Under the pieces are notes generated by a model, which saw only the letters and a program-made list of their open reading frames with translations, searched no databases and was not told where the DNA came from. Below, in pieces: positions 1 to 6,707 of a stretch of 64,000 nt of DNA. Each line of letters starts with the position of its first letter. The stretch's first letter is position 1. Source of the DNA: Bacteroidota bacterium (GTDB lineage Bacteria; Bacteroidota; Bacteroidia; Flavobacteriales_F; PHOS-HE28); the NCBI GenBank assembly GCA_029573495.1, contig JAKQEI010000198.1, positions 1-64,000 of the forward strand. Reading direction: 5' to 3'. The position numbers were made by a program, and so were the translations under genes.

Positions 1-450
1 CTCGTTCCAGAGCCACGTGCCTTCAGTGGTCTCGGTGTCGTAGGTCTGCCCCTTCACAATGTTCGGCGACCAGTTGGGCACGGGTATCCAATCCTTCCGC
101 TCGAAGAAGAAGGGTTGCACCAATACACTGCATCCGATGTCCAGTACACTGCGCTCCCCGGAAGACAGCCGCCTGATACGTTGCTCCACCTCCAGATAGG
201 TGGCCGCACCGTTCTTCTGGCCAAAGGCTTCCCAGGCCATGCTCAGCGGCAACTTGGAGAATGTGGCGAAATAGCCGCCGCCCGCAATGTGGTTGTGCGG
301 CCGCTTCAGTTTGAAGAGGAAGGGAGTACCCGCAGGCAAGGTGGTAAAGGGCGGCAGGCCGCTGGGCTGCCAGAAGTTCACCTCATCGAAGCCGCGTTCC
401 GAGAGGAACGAGAACCAATCATTGTCGGTGACGCCGGTCCAGAACTTCAT
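1..450 (-). CDS. HNH endonuclease family protein, N-terminal part (runs off the left edge)
   Basis: About 150 residues are visible, beginning MKFWTGVTDNDWFSFLSER and containing DEVNFWQPSG, FLFKL, GGGYFA and a run ending NIVKGQTYDTETTEGTWLW. This is the conserved N-terminal half of a Bacteroidetes/Proteobacteria family whose C-terminal half carries an HNH nuclease; that half would lie left of the window, so nuclease competence cannot be judged. The ATG lies inside the 3' end of a PIN-domain fragment reading in another frame on the same strand. A near-copy of the first 47 codons recurs about 1 kb away at 1248-1415. Family assignment is by recalled sequence pattern, not a search. Confidence 0.75.
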   Translation of the reverse strand, partial: MKFWTGVTDNDWFSFLSERGFDEVNFWQPSGLPPFTTLPAGTPFLFKLKRPHNHIAGGGYFATFSKLPLSMAWEAFGQKNGAATYLEVEQRIRRLSSGERSVLDIGCSVLVQPFFFERKDWIPVPNWSPNIVKGQTYDTETTEGTWLWNE

Positions 451-547
451 GCTTCCCAAAGAAAGGAACTCCAGGTCTTACGGCCACGGCACCATTTGAC
501 CTGAGCAGGGTGCTGGTCACGATGTTCGCATCGACGACGAACCTCAC
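419..547 (-). pseudogene. PIN-domain (VapC-like) toxin, N-terminal fragment
   Basis: The GTG start overlaps the TGA of the upstream antitoxin (GTGA), the normal translational coupling of a vapBC pair. The product starts VRFVVDANIVTSTLLRSNG, the first beta strand and conserved Asp of a PIN ribonuclease fold. After about 20 residues it runs into unrelated sequence that is the out-of-frame 5' region of the HNH gene, and it stops after 42 residues instead of the usual 130 or so. The later acidic residues of the PIN active site are absent, so it is expected to be inactive. Confidence 0.75.
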
Positions 548-756
548 GAGGCGATGCGCCTTTGGCGTTTGCGGAAGGCCGCCTCATCGATCTCCTCCGC
601 CAGCTTGCCCGCTGCGGCCTGCGTCACCTTCTTGTAGTTGCGCGTGAGGGACAGGTAGCGCAGGTAGCGGATCGCCTGTTCCAGTTGCTCCGGATCCAGT
701 GCACCGGAAACGGTGATCACCGTTTCCTTCTTGGACTGTTTTACTTGGACAGGCAT
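544..756 (-). CDS. Small antitoxin-like protein, partner of the broken PIN gene
   Basis: A 70-residue protein, MPVQVKQSKKETV followed by a helix-rich region (DPEQLEQAIRYLRYLSLTRNY) and a basic tail. Size, position and GTGA coupling to the PIN fragment match antitoxins of vapBC-type modules in Bacteroidetes; no DNA-binding fold can be named with certainty. A TATCTTTG box lies 7 nt upstream of the ATG, supporting this start. With the toxin truncated, it is an orphan antitoxin. Confidence 0.65.
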   Translation of the reverse strand: MPVQVKQSKKETVITVSGALDPEQLEQAIRYLRYLSLTRNYKKVTQAAAGKLAEEIDEAAFRKRQRRIAS

Positions 757-763
757 GACATAT

Positions 764-771
764 CAAAGATA
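764..771 (-). promoter_or_regulatory. -7 box of the antitoxin gene
   Basis: TATCTTTG on the minus strand, 7 nt before the ATG at 756. It matches the Bacteroidetes -7 consensus TAnnTTTG exactly. No clear -33 TTTG element was recognised. Confidence 0.55.
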
Positions 772-932
772 GAACGACGGCACACGAAGCGCACAAGCGA
801 CCTGCTTGCGGTACGTCCGGGCTACTGACAGAACTCCCGGAACGAGGCGGCGCATATCTCCTGGCAACGCCCGGCTAGCCCGGCATCCGCGGGGCGGCGG
901 CGGGCACGAGCGCGTGCGTGTTGCTGTCGCTT

Positions 933-952
933 CCGACCGTAACTTCGGTCGG
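933..952 (+). promoter_or_regulatory. Palindrome bracketing a -7 box (probable operator-promoter)
   Basis: CCGACCG (933-939) and CGGTCGG (946-952) form a perfect 7-bp inverted repeat. The 6-nt loop begins the box TAACTTCG (940-947). The palindrome ends directly against the ATG at 953. A repressor bound here would cover both the -7 element and the start codon, the arrangement expected for an autoregulated antitoxin-type gene. A hairpin in the nascent RNA is the alternative reading. Confidence 0.5.
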
Positions 953-1279
953 ATGTACACACCGCCCCTTTATGTGTCCGAGGCGAATGGAGTCGTGGTA
1001 GCCGTGCAGGTCCCCATCGCCGACTGGATCGATCTGCTCGAGCGGATCTGTGACCTGGAAGAGCAACTACGGCCCACGACCAAATTGGACCGGCAGTTGG
1101 ACGACCTGGTTCGGCAACGTACGCGGAAGAAGAAGGACCTGAGCCTGGATGCCATCGGCTTCATCGGCACGGGCAGACCGCTGTCAAAAGCGGAAAGCCT
1201 GTTGATCTCCGCGCACATCCAACTTCAGCGAGGAACGCGCCCTTCAGCTAGGAGCAAGGTGTCAGCCCGTAAGCCTTGA
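953..1279 (+). CDS. Hypothetical protein, possible antitoxin or regulator
   Basis: 108 residues from MYTPPLYVSEANG. The first part (VVVAVQVPIADWIDLLERI) looks like a short beta-strand plus amphipathic helix, followed by a charged helical region (DLEEQLRPTTKLDRQLDDLVRQRTRKKK). I do not recognise the family. The start is chosen because TAACTTCG lies 5 nt upstream; an in-frame upstream ATG at 806 would place the promoter inside the gene. The last 10 or so codons overlap the antisense HNH fragment at 1248-1415, so the native C-terminus may have been replaced by rearrangement. Confidence 0.45.
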   Translation: MYTPPLYVSEANGVVVAVQVPIADWIDLLERICDLEEQLRPTTKLDRQLDDLVRQRTRKKKDLSLDAIGFIGTGRPLSKAESLLISAHIQLQRGTRPSARSKVSARKP

Positions 1280-1415
1280 ACAGGAACGTTACGCCCGCCG
1301 GCAGATCGGTGAAGTACGGCCCCGGCGAAGGGCGCCAGAAGTTCACCTCATCCAGCTTCCGCTCGGAGAGGAACGCGAACCATTCATTATCTGTGACGCC
1401 GGTCCAGAACTTCAT
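1248..1415 (-). pseudogene. Truncated second copy of the HNH endonuclease 5' end
   Basis: Begins MKFWTGVTDNEWFAFLSER and continues LDEVNFWRPS...LPAGVTFLFK, nearly the same as the first 47 residues of the gene at 1-450, then diverges to AYGLTPCS and stops at codon 56. It keeps its own promoter-like box TAGCTTCA (1422-1429), 6 nt before the ATG. The two copies differ in sequence, so this is an older duplication or a remnant of a paralogue, not a recent tandem copy. Confidence 0.75.
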
Positions 1416-1421
1416 GCGGCG

Positions 1422-1429
1422 TGAAGCTA
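1422..1429 (-). promoter_or_regulatory. -7-like box of the truncated HNH copy
   Basis: TAGCTTCA on the minus strand, 6 nt before the ATG at 1415. The spacing is the same as for intact genes in the window, which implies the fragment was once an expressed gene with its own promoter. Confidence 0.4.
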
Positions 1430-1461
1430 AAGGTCATCCCGGCATCGAACACACCTCGGCT

Positions 1462-1469
1462 TACCTTTG
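1462..1469 (+). promoter_or_regulatory. -7 box of the DUF433 gene
   Basis: TACCTTTG, an exact TAnnTTTG match, 5 nt before the ATG at 1475. It decides between that ATG and the in-frame one at 1421. Confidence 0.55.
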
Positions 1470-1474
1470 GGTTC

Positions 1475-1681
1475 ATGAACGCCAACCCCGAACTGCTCAA
1501 GCGCATCACGGTGGATGACCGCATCTGCAACGGCAAACCGGTGATCCGGGGCATGCGGATCACGGCGCAGACCGTGCTGGAGTTCCTGCTGCCGGGTACG
1601 CCGGAGGACGAGGTCCTGGAGCAGTATCCGATGCTGGAACGGGAGGACCTGGATGCGTGCAAGCAATTCGCCAATACTTAG
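1475..1681 (+). CDS. DUF433 domain protein (VapB45-type antitoxin)
   Basis: 68 residues containing LLKRITVDDRICNGKPVIRGMRITAQTVLEFLLPGTPEDEVLEQYPMLEREDL, the full DUF433 pattern (I-x-x-G-K-P-x-I-x-G-x-R-I-T) with a helix-turn-helix-like core. DUF433 proteins usually precede a DUF5615/PIN-like toxin gene. Here the next gene is hicB, so the partner is missing and this is a solitary antitoxin. The usual length is about 70-80 residues, so it is complete. Confidence 0.8.
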   Translation: MNANPELLKRITVDDRICNGKPVIRGMRITAQTVLEFLLPGTPEDEVLEQYPMLEREDLDACKQFANT

Positions 1682-1699
1682 TTTCATCCGAACCCGTTC

Positions 1700-1879
1700 A
1701 TGGCACAGCTCACCTACCGCATATTGCTGACCCGCGAACCCGAGGGCGGGTTCACTGTGAACGTGCCGGCCCTGCCTGGCTGTGTCACCTTCGGCGAGAA
1801 CATCGACCATGCGATGGCCATGGCGAAAGAGGCCATCGAACTGTACGTGGAAACGCTGCAAGCAGAAGCGGTAAGATGA
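1700..1879 (+). CDS. HicB-like antitoxin
   Basis: 59 residues: MAQLTYRILLTREPEGGFTVNVPALPGCVTFGENIDHAMAMAKEAIELYVETL. The GGFTVNVPALPGCVT strand and the AKEAIELY helix are the signature of the HicB partial RNase H fold. HicB normally neutralises HicA, a small mRNA interferase. The gene ends right after the core fold and its TGA overlaps the start of the HicA remnant, so the end may have been trimmed by the same deletion that removed most of hicA. Confidence 0.8.
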   Translation: MAQLTYRILLTREPEGGFTVNVPALPGCVTFGENIDHAMAMAKEAIELYVETLQAEAVR

Positions 1880-1971
1880 CCATCATGCCCATGCACATGC
1901 GTGACCTTCCCAAAGGCACCATGCTCGCGATCCTCAAACAAGCAGGGATCGACAAGGACGAGTTGTTGTGA
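1876..1971 (+). pseudogene. HicA toxin, C-terminal remnant
   Basis: The 31-residue product MTIMPMHMRDLPKGTMLAILKQAGIDKDELL matches the last third of HicA (V/T-I-P-M-H-x-R-D-L-x-x-G-T-L-x-A-I-L-K-Q-A-G). The N-terminal half, including the conserved catalytic His in the G-S-H motif, is absent. The same frame continues upstream into hicB as SRSGK, as if one deletion joined the 3' parts of hicB and hicA. The fragment is probably not a functional toxin. Confidence 0.75.
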
Positions 1972-2567
1972 GCATTTCCCCACACATCCACTGCACCGCC
2001 AAGCTGACCAAGCTGCTGAAGGTGAAGCCTGCCGTTGCGCCGCCCGATGCCGACGGCTGGAACGCCAACCTCTTCCCCATCGCGGGCCGCAAGTGCATCA
2101 TCCTGGTGCACAAGGCCACCTTCTTCTCGCTCATCAAGTACGATGTGGTGAAGGCCGACCTGAAGGACTTCCCGGCGTTCTTCCGGAACCTGTTGCGCGA
2201 GCAGCTCCTGCTGCAATGGCCCATGCACGCCGCCGCCATCGATGCGTGGCTGGGCACCATGGCCCCTGCCGTGCTTTCCACCAGCGACAACGACAAGCGC
2301 ACCATCGGCGTGATGAACCGCTTCGTGGACGAGTTCACCTTCAAGTTGGACTGGTTCGGAACACCGCTTCAGGAACCTCACCTACGTGTGGCGAATTGGA
2401 ACTTGAACAACAACGTGGTCGGCGGCGGCACGAACAGGAACGCCTACACCAACCCGGAAGAGCAGATGGCCCGCCTGCTGGGTTTGCCCTACGACCGCGT
2501 GGATGCCGAACAGCGCTATCAGCAAGCGAAGCATGTCTTGGACCGGATGCACTTGCGGCTAAACTGA
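1968..2567 (+). CDS. DUF6933-like protein
   Basis: 199 residues. The N-terminal pattern CTAKLTKLLKVKP...GWNANLFPIAGRKCIILVHKATFFSLIKYDVVKADLKDF resembles the DUF6933 family, of unknown function and commonly found near mobile or toxin-antitoxin genes. The GTG start overlaps the stop of the hicA remnant (GTGA), so it may be translationally coupled to the hicBA relic. No catalytic motif is evident. Later in-frame starts are possible. Confidence 0.65.
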   Translation: MSISPHIHCTAKLTKLLKVKPAVAPPDADGWNANLFPIAGRKCIILVHKATFFSLIKYDVVKADLKDFPAFFRNLLREQLLLQWPMHAAAIDAWLGTMAPAVLSTSDNDKRTIGVMNRFVDEFTFKLDWFGTPLQEPHLRVANWNLNNNVVGGGTNRNAYTNPEEQMARLLGLPYDRVDAEQRYQQAKHVLDRMHLRLN

Positions 2568-2575
2568 CCTCTCCT

Positions 2576-2751
2576 GGCCTTGAGGCTTCGAGGCCTTGGG
2601 GCTCATGGGCCTGTGGGCTTGTTGGCCTGAAGCCTATCGGCCTTGTCGGCTTGCTGGCCATTTGGCTCAAAGGCTTAATGGCTCATGGGCCTGTGGGCTT
2701 ATCGGCCTGTGGCCTATAGGCCTTGGGCTTGTAGGCCTGGGCGATCGGCCT
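2576..2751 (+). repeat. Degenerate 8-bp tandem repeat (GGCYTNNN), about 20 units
   Basis: GGCCT or GGCTT recurs in mostly 8-bp steps (for example GGGCCTGT, GGGCTTGT, TGGCCTGA) through the whole span between the DUF6933 gene and the AraC gene. Reading frames stay open across it but encode low-complexity Gly/Leu/Ala strings. The reverse complement of the same pattern occurs at 60905-61110, where it is inside a coding region. Confidence 0.8.
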
Positions 2752-2823
2752 CATGCCCCATCGTACTTTTCGGTGCCTTGCACGCCGGGCCACCCGAGGG
2801 CCCGGTGCTTCCCCCGCACCCCC

Positions 2824-3684
2824 ATGAGCGAGATCCCCTTCCGGAGCCTGGCCACCGCACCCACCTCCTTGCGGCTCTCGGACGAATTCGACATCCGCTC
2901 CATGGAACAGGTGCTGGGCGGCAACGATCTGGTGCAGGCGCTGCACCGGCACGACCACTACTTCCTGCTGGTGCTCACCACCGGGGAAGGCATGCACGAG
3001 TGCGACTTCCGGCCGCACACCCTGGAGCCTCACACCATCTACGCGATGCGGCCCGGGCAGGTGCACCGGCTGGAGTTGAAGGCGGGCAGCACGGGCTACA
3101 TCCTGCAGTTCAAGGCCGGGTTCCTGGCCACGAGCGAGCAGGGCGCACGACAGGTGCTGCGCCGGACCGGCCATGTGGAGGTCTTCCGCACCACGGCCGA
3201 ACGCTACGCCGAACTGCGGATGCTGCTGGACCGGATCGCCCGGGCGTACACCGCCCACCAGGAGGGATACCTGCACCTGGTGCGCGCCTACCTGGGCGCC
3301 TTTCTGGCGGACCTTGTGCTGCAGGCGCCCGTGCCCGCGCCGGCGAGCGGCGCCAAGGGCTACACGCAGGAGCGGCTGGAGGAGCTGCTGGAGCTGATCG
3401 AGGCCAACGTGCACCGGGTGAAGGAGGTGGCCGCCTATGCGGAACGCATGCACCTCTCCACCTTCCAGCTGAACGCCATCGCAAAGGCCGGCACGGGCCG
3501 CACCTGCTCCGAACTGATCACGGACCAGCTGATCCTGGAGGCGAAGCGCTACCTGCTCGCTACCACCGACCAGGTGACCCAGGTGGCCGACCGCCTCGGC
3601 TACGAGGACCCCTCCTACTTCATCCGCTTCTTCAAGAAGCACACGGGGCACACACCGGAGGGTTTCAGGCAGAAGTCGCGGTAA
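2824..3684 (+). CDS. AraC family transcriptional regulator with N-terminal cupin
   Basis: 286 residues. The N-terminal part (residues 35-100) has a cupin-like strand set including HDHYFLLVLTTGEG and MRPGQVHRLEL, a likely ligand-sensing barrel. The C-terminal 100 residues carry two helix-turn-helix motifs, the second with QVADRLGYEDPSYFIRFFKKHTGHTPEGFR, typical of AraC/XylS. The ATG at 2824 is chosen because upstream in-frame codons only translate the 8-bp repeat. The membrane protein, FAD oxidoreductase and DUF4386 genes downstream on the same strand are plausible targets. Confidence 0.9.
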   Translation: MSEIPFRSLATAPTSLRLSDEFDIRSMEQVLGGNDLVQALHRHDHYFLLVLTTGEGMHECDFRPHTLEPHTIYAMRPGQVHRLELKAGSTGYILQFKAGFLATSEQGARQVLRRTGHVEVFRTTAERYAELRMLLDRIARAYTAHQEGYLHLVRAYLGAFLADLVLQAPVPAPASGAKGYTQERLEELLELIEANVHRVKEVAAYAERMHLSTFQLNAIAKAGTGRTCSELITDQLILEAKRYLLATTDQVTQVADRLGYEDPSYFIRFFKKHTGHTPEGFRQKSR

Positions 3685-3926
3685 TGCCATTTCGCATCGC
3701 GGACGGCCTTGAGGTGCGCCGTTTGTTTTTCGCAGGACGATACGAAGAGGTCGTCGCGTAGCCGGAGCTACGGGACGATCACTTCGGAGAAGTAATACGG
3801 AAAAGAAACAAGCAGATCGGGTCGTTCTGCGTTGCGAATTGGCATAGAGTACCGATCGATCACGCGTTCGTCCTATCCCCTCGGGAGGGGGTCGGGGTTG
3901 CTTTGCCCTCGCAAACAACACGACCC
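3685..3926. other. Intergenic, no gene recognised
   Basis: 242 bp between the AraC gene and the small membrane protein. It holds a short hairpin (GTAGCCGGAGCTAC near 3757) and a CCTCGGGAGGG inverted repeat near 3881; neither is followed by a T tract, so no terminator is claimed. Confidence 0.5.
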
Positions 3927-4151
3927 ATGAAGACGAAAATGAAACTGCTGGCCTCCCTGAAGATCTGGGTGGTCATCTACCCCTCCATCACCGGCTTCCT
4001 CGCCCTGTTCGGCGAGCCGCTCGCCGCGCTGCCCCTGTACCAGCGCACCTTCCTGCTCACCATCTGCCTGGTGCCCTGGATCGTGTTCGCCGGTGTGCCC
4101 CTCGTGGACCGCATCATCCGCGCCTTCTCCACCAAGCCCACGCAGGCCTGA
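3927..4151 (+). CDS. Small two-helix membrane protein
   Basis: 74 residues from MKTKMKLLASLKIW. Two hydrophobic segments (WVVIYPSITGFLALFG and FLLTICLVPWIVFAGVPLV) are joined by a short loop. No family is recognised with certainty. It sits 37 nt before the FAD oxidoreductase gene on the same strand and may be cotranscribed with it. Confidence 0.6.
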   Translation: MKTKMKLLASLKIWVVIYPSITGFLALFGEPLAALPLYQRTFLLTICLVPWIVFAGVPLVDRIIRAFSTKPTQA

Positions 4152-4188
4152 GGCCCCGGAACCGGAATGCACAGCACGGACAACTCCC

Positions 4189-5190
4189 ATGGACCGACGG
4201 CACTTCCTCACCCTGGGCGCCACAGCTACCGGTGGAGCGCTGATGCCGCTGCGGGCCCTGGCATATCCAACACCTGAACGCATGAACGAGGACCAACACT
4301 TCGACGCGATCATCGTGGGCGGCAGCTACGCCGGCCTCGCCGCGGGCATGGCCCTGGGTCGTGCCCTGCGGCGCGTGCTGATCGTGGACAGCGGCCTGCC
4401 CTGCAACCGCCAGACCCCCTTCTCCCACAACTTCATCACGCAGGATGGCGTGCCACCACACCTGATCGCAGCCAAGGCGCGCGCCCAGGTGGAACGCTAT
4501 CCCTTGGTGGAGTTCAAGCGTGGACTGGTCACGGGCGCGTCCATCACGGACGAGGGTTTCGATGTGCGCCTGGAGGACGGAGCCGGATATCGGGCGAAGA
4601 AGCTCGTTTTCGCCACGGGCGTGCGGGATGTGCTGCCGACCCTCCCCGGCTTCGCGGAATGCTGGGGCATCTCGGTACTGCACTGCCCCTACTGCCACGG
4701 CTACGAAGTGCGCGATGAGGCCACCGGCGTGCTGGGCAACGGCGAGCGGGGCTTCGAACTCGCGCGCCTGATCTCCAACTGGACCAGGGACCTCACGCTG
4801 TTCACCAACGGACCTTCCACGCTCACAGAAGCCCAAGCAGCCCAATTGCGCGCGCACAGCATCCGCATCGTGGAAACATCGGTGACGGAGCTGGAGCAGG
4901 TGAAGGGGCAGCTGCAGCGCATCCTCTTCACGAATGGATCGGCAGCGGCCATCCATGCCCTCTATGCGATGCCCGCCTTTGAGCAGCACTGCACCCTTCC
5001 ACAAGAGCTCGGCTGCGCGCTCACGGACGAGGGCTACCTGAAGGTGGACGCGCAACAGCGTACGAGCATCCCCGGCATCTACGCCTGCGGCGACAGTACC
5101 CTTCGCCTGCGCACGGTGGCCAACGCGGTGGCCACGGGCACCACGGCCGGCATGATGCTGAACAAGGACCTGATCACCGGAACATTCTGA
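4189..5190 (+). CDS. NAD(P)/FAD-dependent oxidoreductase, thioredoxin reductase-like
   Basis: 333 residues. The FAD-binding GGSYAGLAAG motif, an HCPYCHGYEVR segment with the CxxC pair typical of thioredoxin-reductase-like flavoproteins, a second nucleotide-binding region (GVLGNGERGFELARL) and a closing PGIYACGDST motif are all present. An N-terminal MDRRHFLTLGATATGGALMP resembles a twin-arginine or hydrophobic leader and is absent from most relatives. Translation may instead begin at the ATG at 4282 (MNEDQHFD), which would give a cytosolic enzyme. Function is probably disulfide or small-molecule redox chemistry. Confidence 0.85.
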   Translation: MDRRHFLTLGATATGGALMPLRALAYPTPERMNEDQHFDAIIVGGSYAGLAAGMALGRALRRVLIVDSGLPCNRQTPFSHNFITQDGVPPHLIAAKARAQVERYPLVEFKRGLVTGASITDEGFDVRLEDGAGYRAKKLVFATGVRDVLPTLPGFAECWGISVLHCPYCHGYEVRDEATGVLGNGERGFELARLISNWTRDLTLFTNGPSTLTEAQAAQLRAHSIRIVETSVTELEQVKGQLQRILFTNGSAAAIHALYAMPAFEQHCTLPQELGCALTDEGYLKVDAQQRTSIPGIYACGDSTLRLRTVANAVATGTTAGMMLNKDLITGTF

Positions 5191-5203
5191 ACCACCACAC
5201 ACC

Positions 5204-5923
5204 ATGAACACCAAGCTCACCACCAAACGACACGCCATCCTCACCGGCCTGTTCTTCATCACCGCCACGGTCACCGCCATCATCGGGTTGCTGCTGTACA
5301 AGCCCGTGATCGATGCGGGCGACCCCTTCACCGCCGCGCGCCTGCATGCCGACCGGATCGGCTGGGGCGCGTTCTTCGAAGCCCTCCTCGCCCTTGCGAA
5401 CTGCGGCACGGCCGTGATGATGCTGCCGGTGCTCAGCAGGGTATCCCCGCGCCTTGGGCCCGCCTACATGGTGTTCCGCGCGCTGGAGGTGGTGGCCATC
5501 GTGGTGGGTGCCGTAAGCATGCTCGCGCTCGCTTCCATCGCCGGCTCGCTGGCGCCGGACGCATCGGGTGCGCAAGTGGTCGGTCGCGCATTGATCGCGG
5601 TGCACGACTGGACCTTCGTGCTCGGCCCGCACTTCTTCCTGGGGGTGAACACGCTCATCTACAGCTCCCTCTTCTTCCGCTCGGGGCTGGTGCCACGTCC
5701 CTTGGCGGTACTCGGCATCACCGGCGCAGGGCTCATCCTGGTCGTAGGTGCGATCGAACTGCTGGGTGTGATCACCCCCTACTCCACCACCACCATGATG
5801 CTGGCGATGCCAATCGCGGTGTATGAGATGGTGCTGGCGGGCCGCTTGATCGGCAAGGGGTTCAATACGGCCGACCGGGATGGAGTGCCTCCCATGGAAT
5901 TGATCGATGGGAGCGCCTCGTGA
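5204..5923 (+). CDS. DUF4386 family membrane protein
   Basis: 239 residues with about six hydrophobic segments. The N-terminal TTKRHAILTGLFFITATVTAIIG, a central HDWTFVLGPHFFLGVNTLIYSSLFFRSGLVPR and the following LAVLGITGAGLILV are diagnostic of DUF4386. The function of the family is unknown. It begins 13 nt after the oxidoreductase stop, so the two are probably one transcript. Confidence 0.85.
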   Translation: MNTKLTTKRHAILTGLFFITATVTAIIGLLLYKPVIDAGDPFTAARLHADRIGWGAFFEALLALANCGTAVMMLPVLSRVSPRLGPAYMVFRALEVVAIVVGAVSMLALASIAGSLAPDASGAQVVGRALIAVHDWTFVLGPHFFLGVNTLIYSSLFFRSGLVPRPLAVLGITGAGLILVVGAIELLGVITPYSTTTMMLAMPIAVYEMVLAGRLIGKGFNTADRDGVPPMELIDGSAS

Positions 5924-6131
5924 GCCTGTTCGAGAAGTAAGGGCTGGTGCCGGGGTGCTTCCAGCGTGCTGAGCATCAGGTATCGATCGTTGCAATGGCG
6001 TGGAAGTGGGATCGTATCGTCCTCATGGCCTTGCGTGCTCAACCATCCAACACCATCCCCACGGTCGACGGGTCGGTGCATGCGCTTCTCGCAGAGCCTT
6101 CGTTAGGCTTGCACGCGCGATCCATCTTCCA

Positions 6132-6704
6132 ATGACGAAGTTGATACATAGCGCGATCTGTGCATTGACGGTGTTCAGTACACAGGCACAGTTCAAGGAC
6201 CAGTTGTCTTTTCAAGCGGCGTACTCCGGGGGCATGTTCCTTCATCCGGGGCTTACCCTCGGAGCGGACCTTGCCTTTGGTGAACGGGTGAAGCAGAAGC
6301 CCAGGGAGCGCACCATTCGCCATGACTACCTGGTCGGTGCGGACGTGGGAGGCTACTACCACAAGCGCTACCATACCGGGGTCTGGGGCCAGGGGCGCAT
6401 CGGCTGGCGACGGACCAAATTGCACCGCATCGGGCACTACCGAACGGTTTCGCTCGGTGTCGGCTATCTCGGCACCTTCATCGCCAACAGCTATGCGGTG
6501 GATGACGAGGACAACGTCCGCTATCGCAGCGCTGTGGGCTACGGACACTTCCTGCTCGCCCCCAGTGTCGAATGGGGCGCGGACCTGCAGAAACCCTTCC
6601 TGGGAGCGGACGCCTGGTTCATCTGTCCGAAGGTGCAACTCCAGTTCAACTACTTCCAAGGCCCGAACAAGTACTTCCTGTTCGAGACCGGATTACGCTT
6701 CTGA
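6132..6704 (+). CDS. Secreted protein, probable outer-membrane beta-barrel
   Basis: 190 residues. A signal peptide MTKLIHSAICALTVFSTQA/Q is followed by alternating polar/aromatic strands (GGYYHKRYHTGVWGQGRIGW, FLLAPSVEWGADL, KVQLQFNYFQG) and a terminal strand ending in LRF, the usual barrel-closing aromatic. No named family was recognised. The ATG is placed at the start of the signal peptide. It lies 3 nt before the lipoprotein hydrolase gene and is probably cotranscribed with it. Confidence 0.7.
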   Translation: MTKLIHSAICALTVFSTQAQFKDQLSFQAAYSGGMFLHPGLTLGADLAFGERVKQKPRERTIRHDYLVGADVGGYYHKRYHTGVWGQGRIGWRRTKLHRIGHYRTVSLGVGYLGTFIANSYAVDDEDNVRYRSAVGYGHFLLAPSVEWGADLQKPFLGADAWFICPKVQLQFNYFQGPNKYFLFETGLRF

Positions 6705-6707
6705 ACC

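Noticed and set aside
1657-1875. Upstream frame continuing the hicA remnant through hicB
   Set aside because: It is the shadow of hicB. Only the last 31 codons match HicA.
2596-2823. N-terminal extension of the AraC gene into the repeat
   Set aside because: The in-frame codons only translate the GGCYT octamers. The family N-terminus fits the ATG at 2824.
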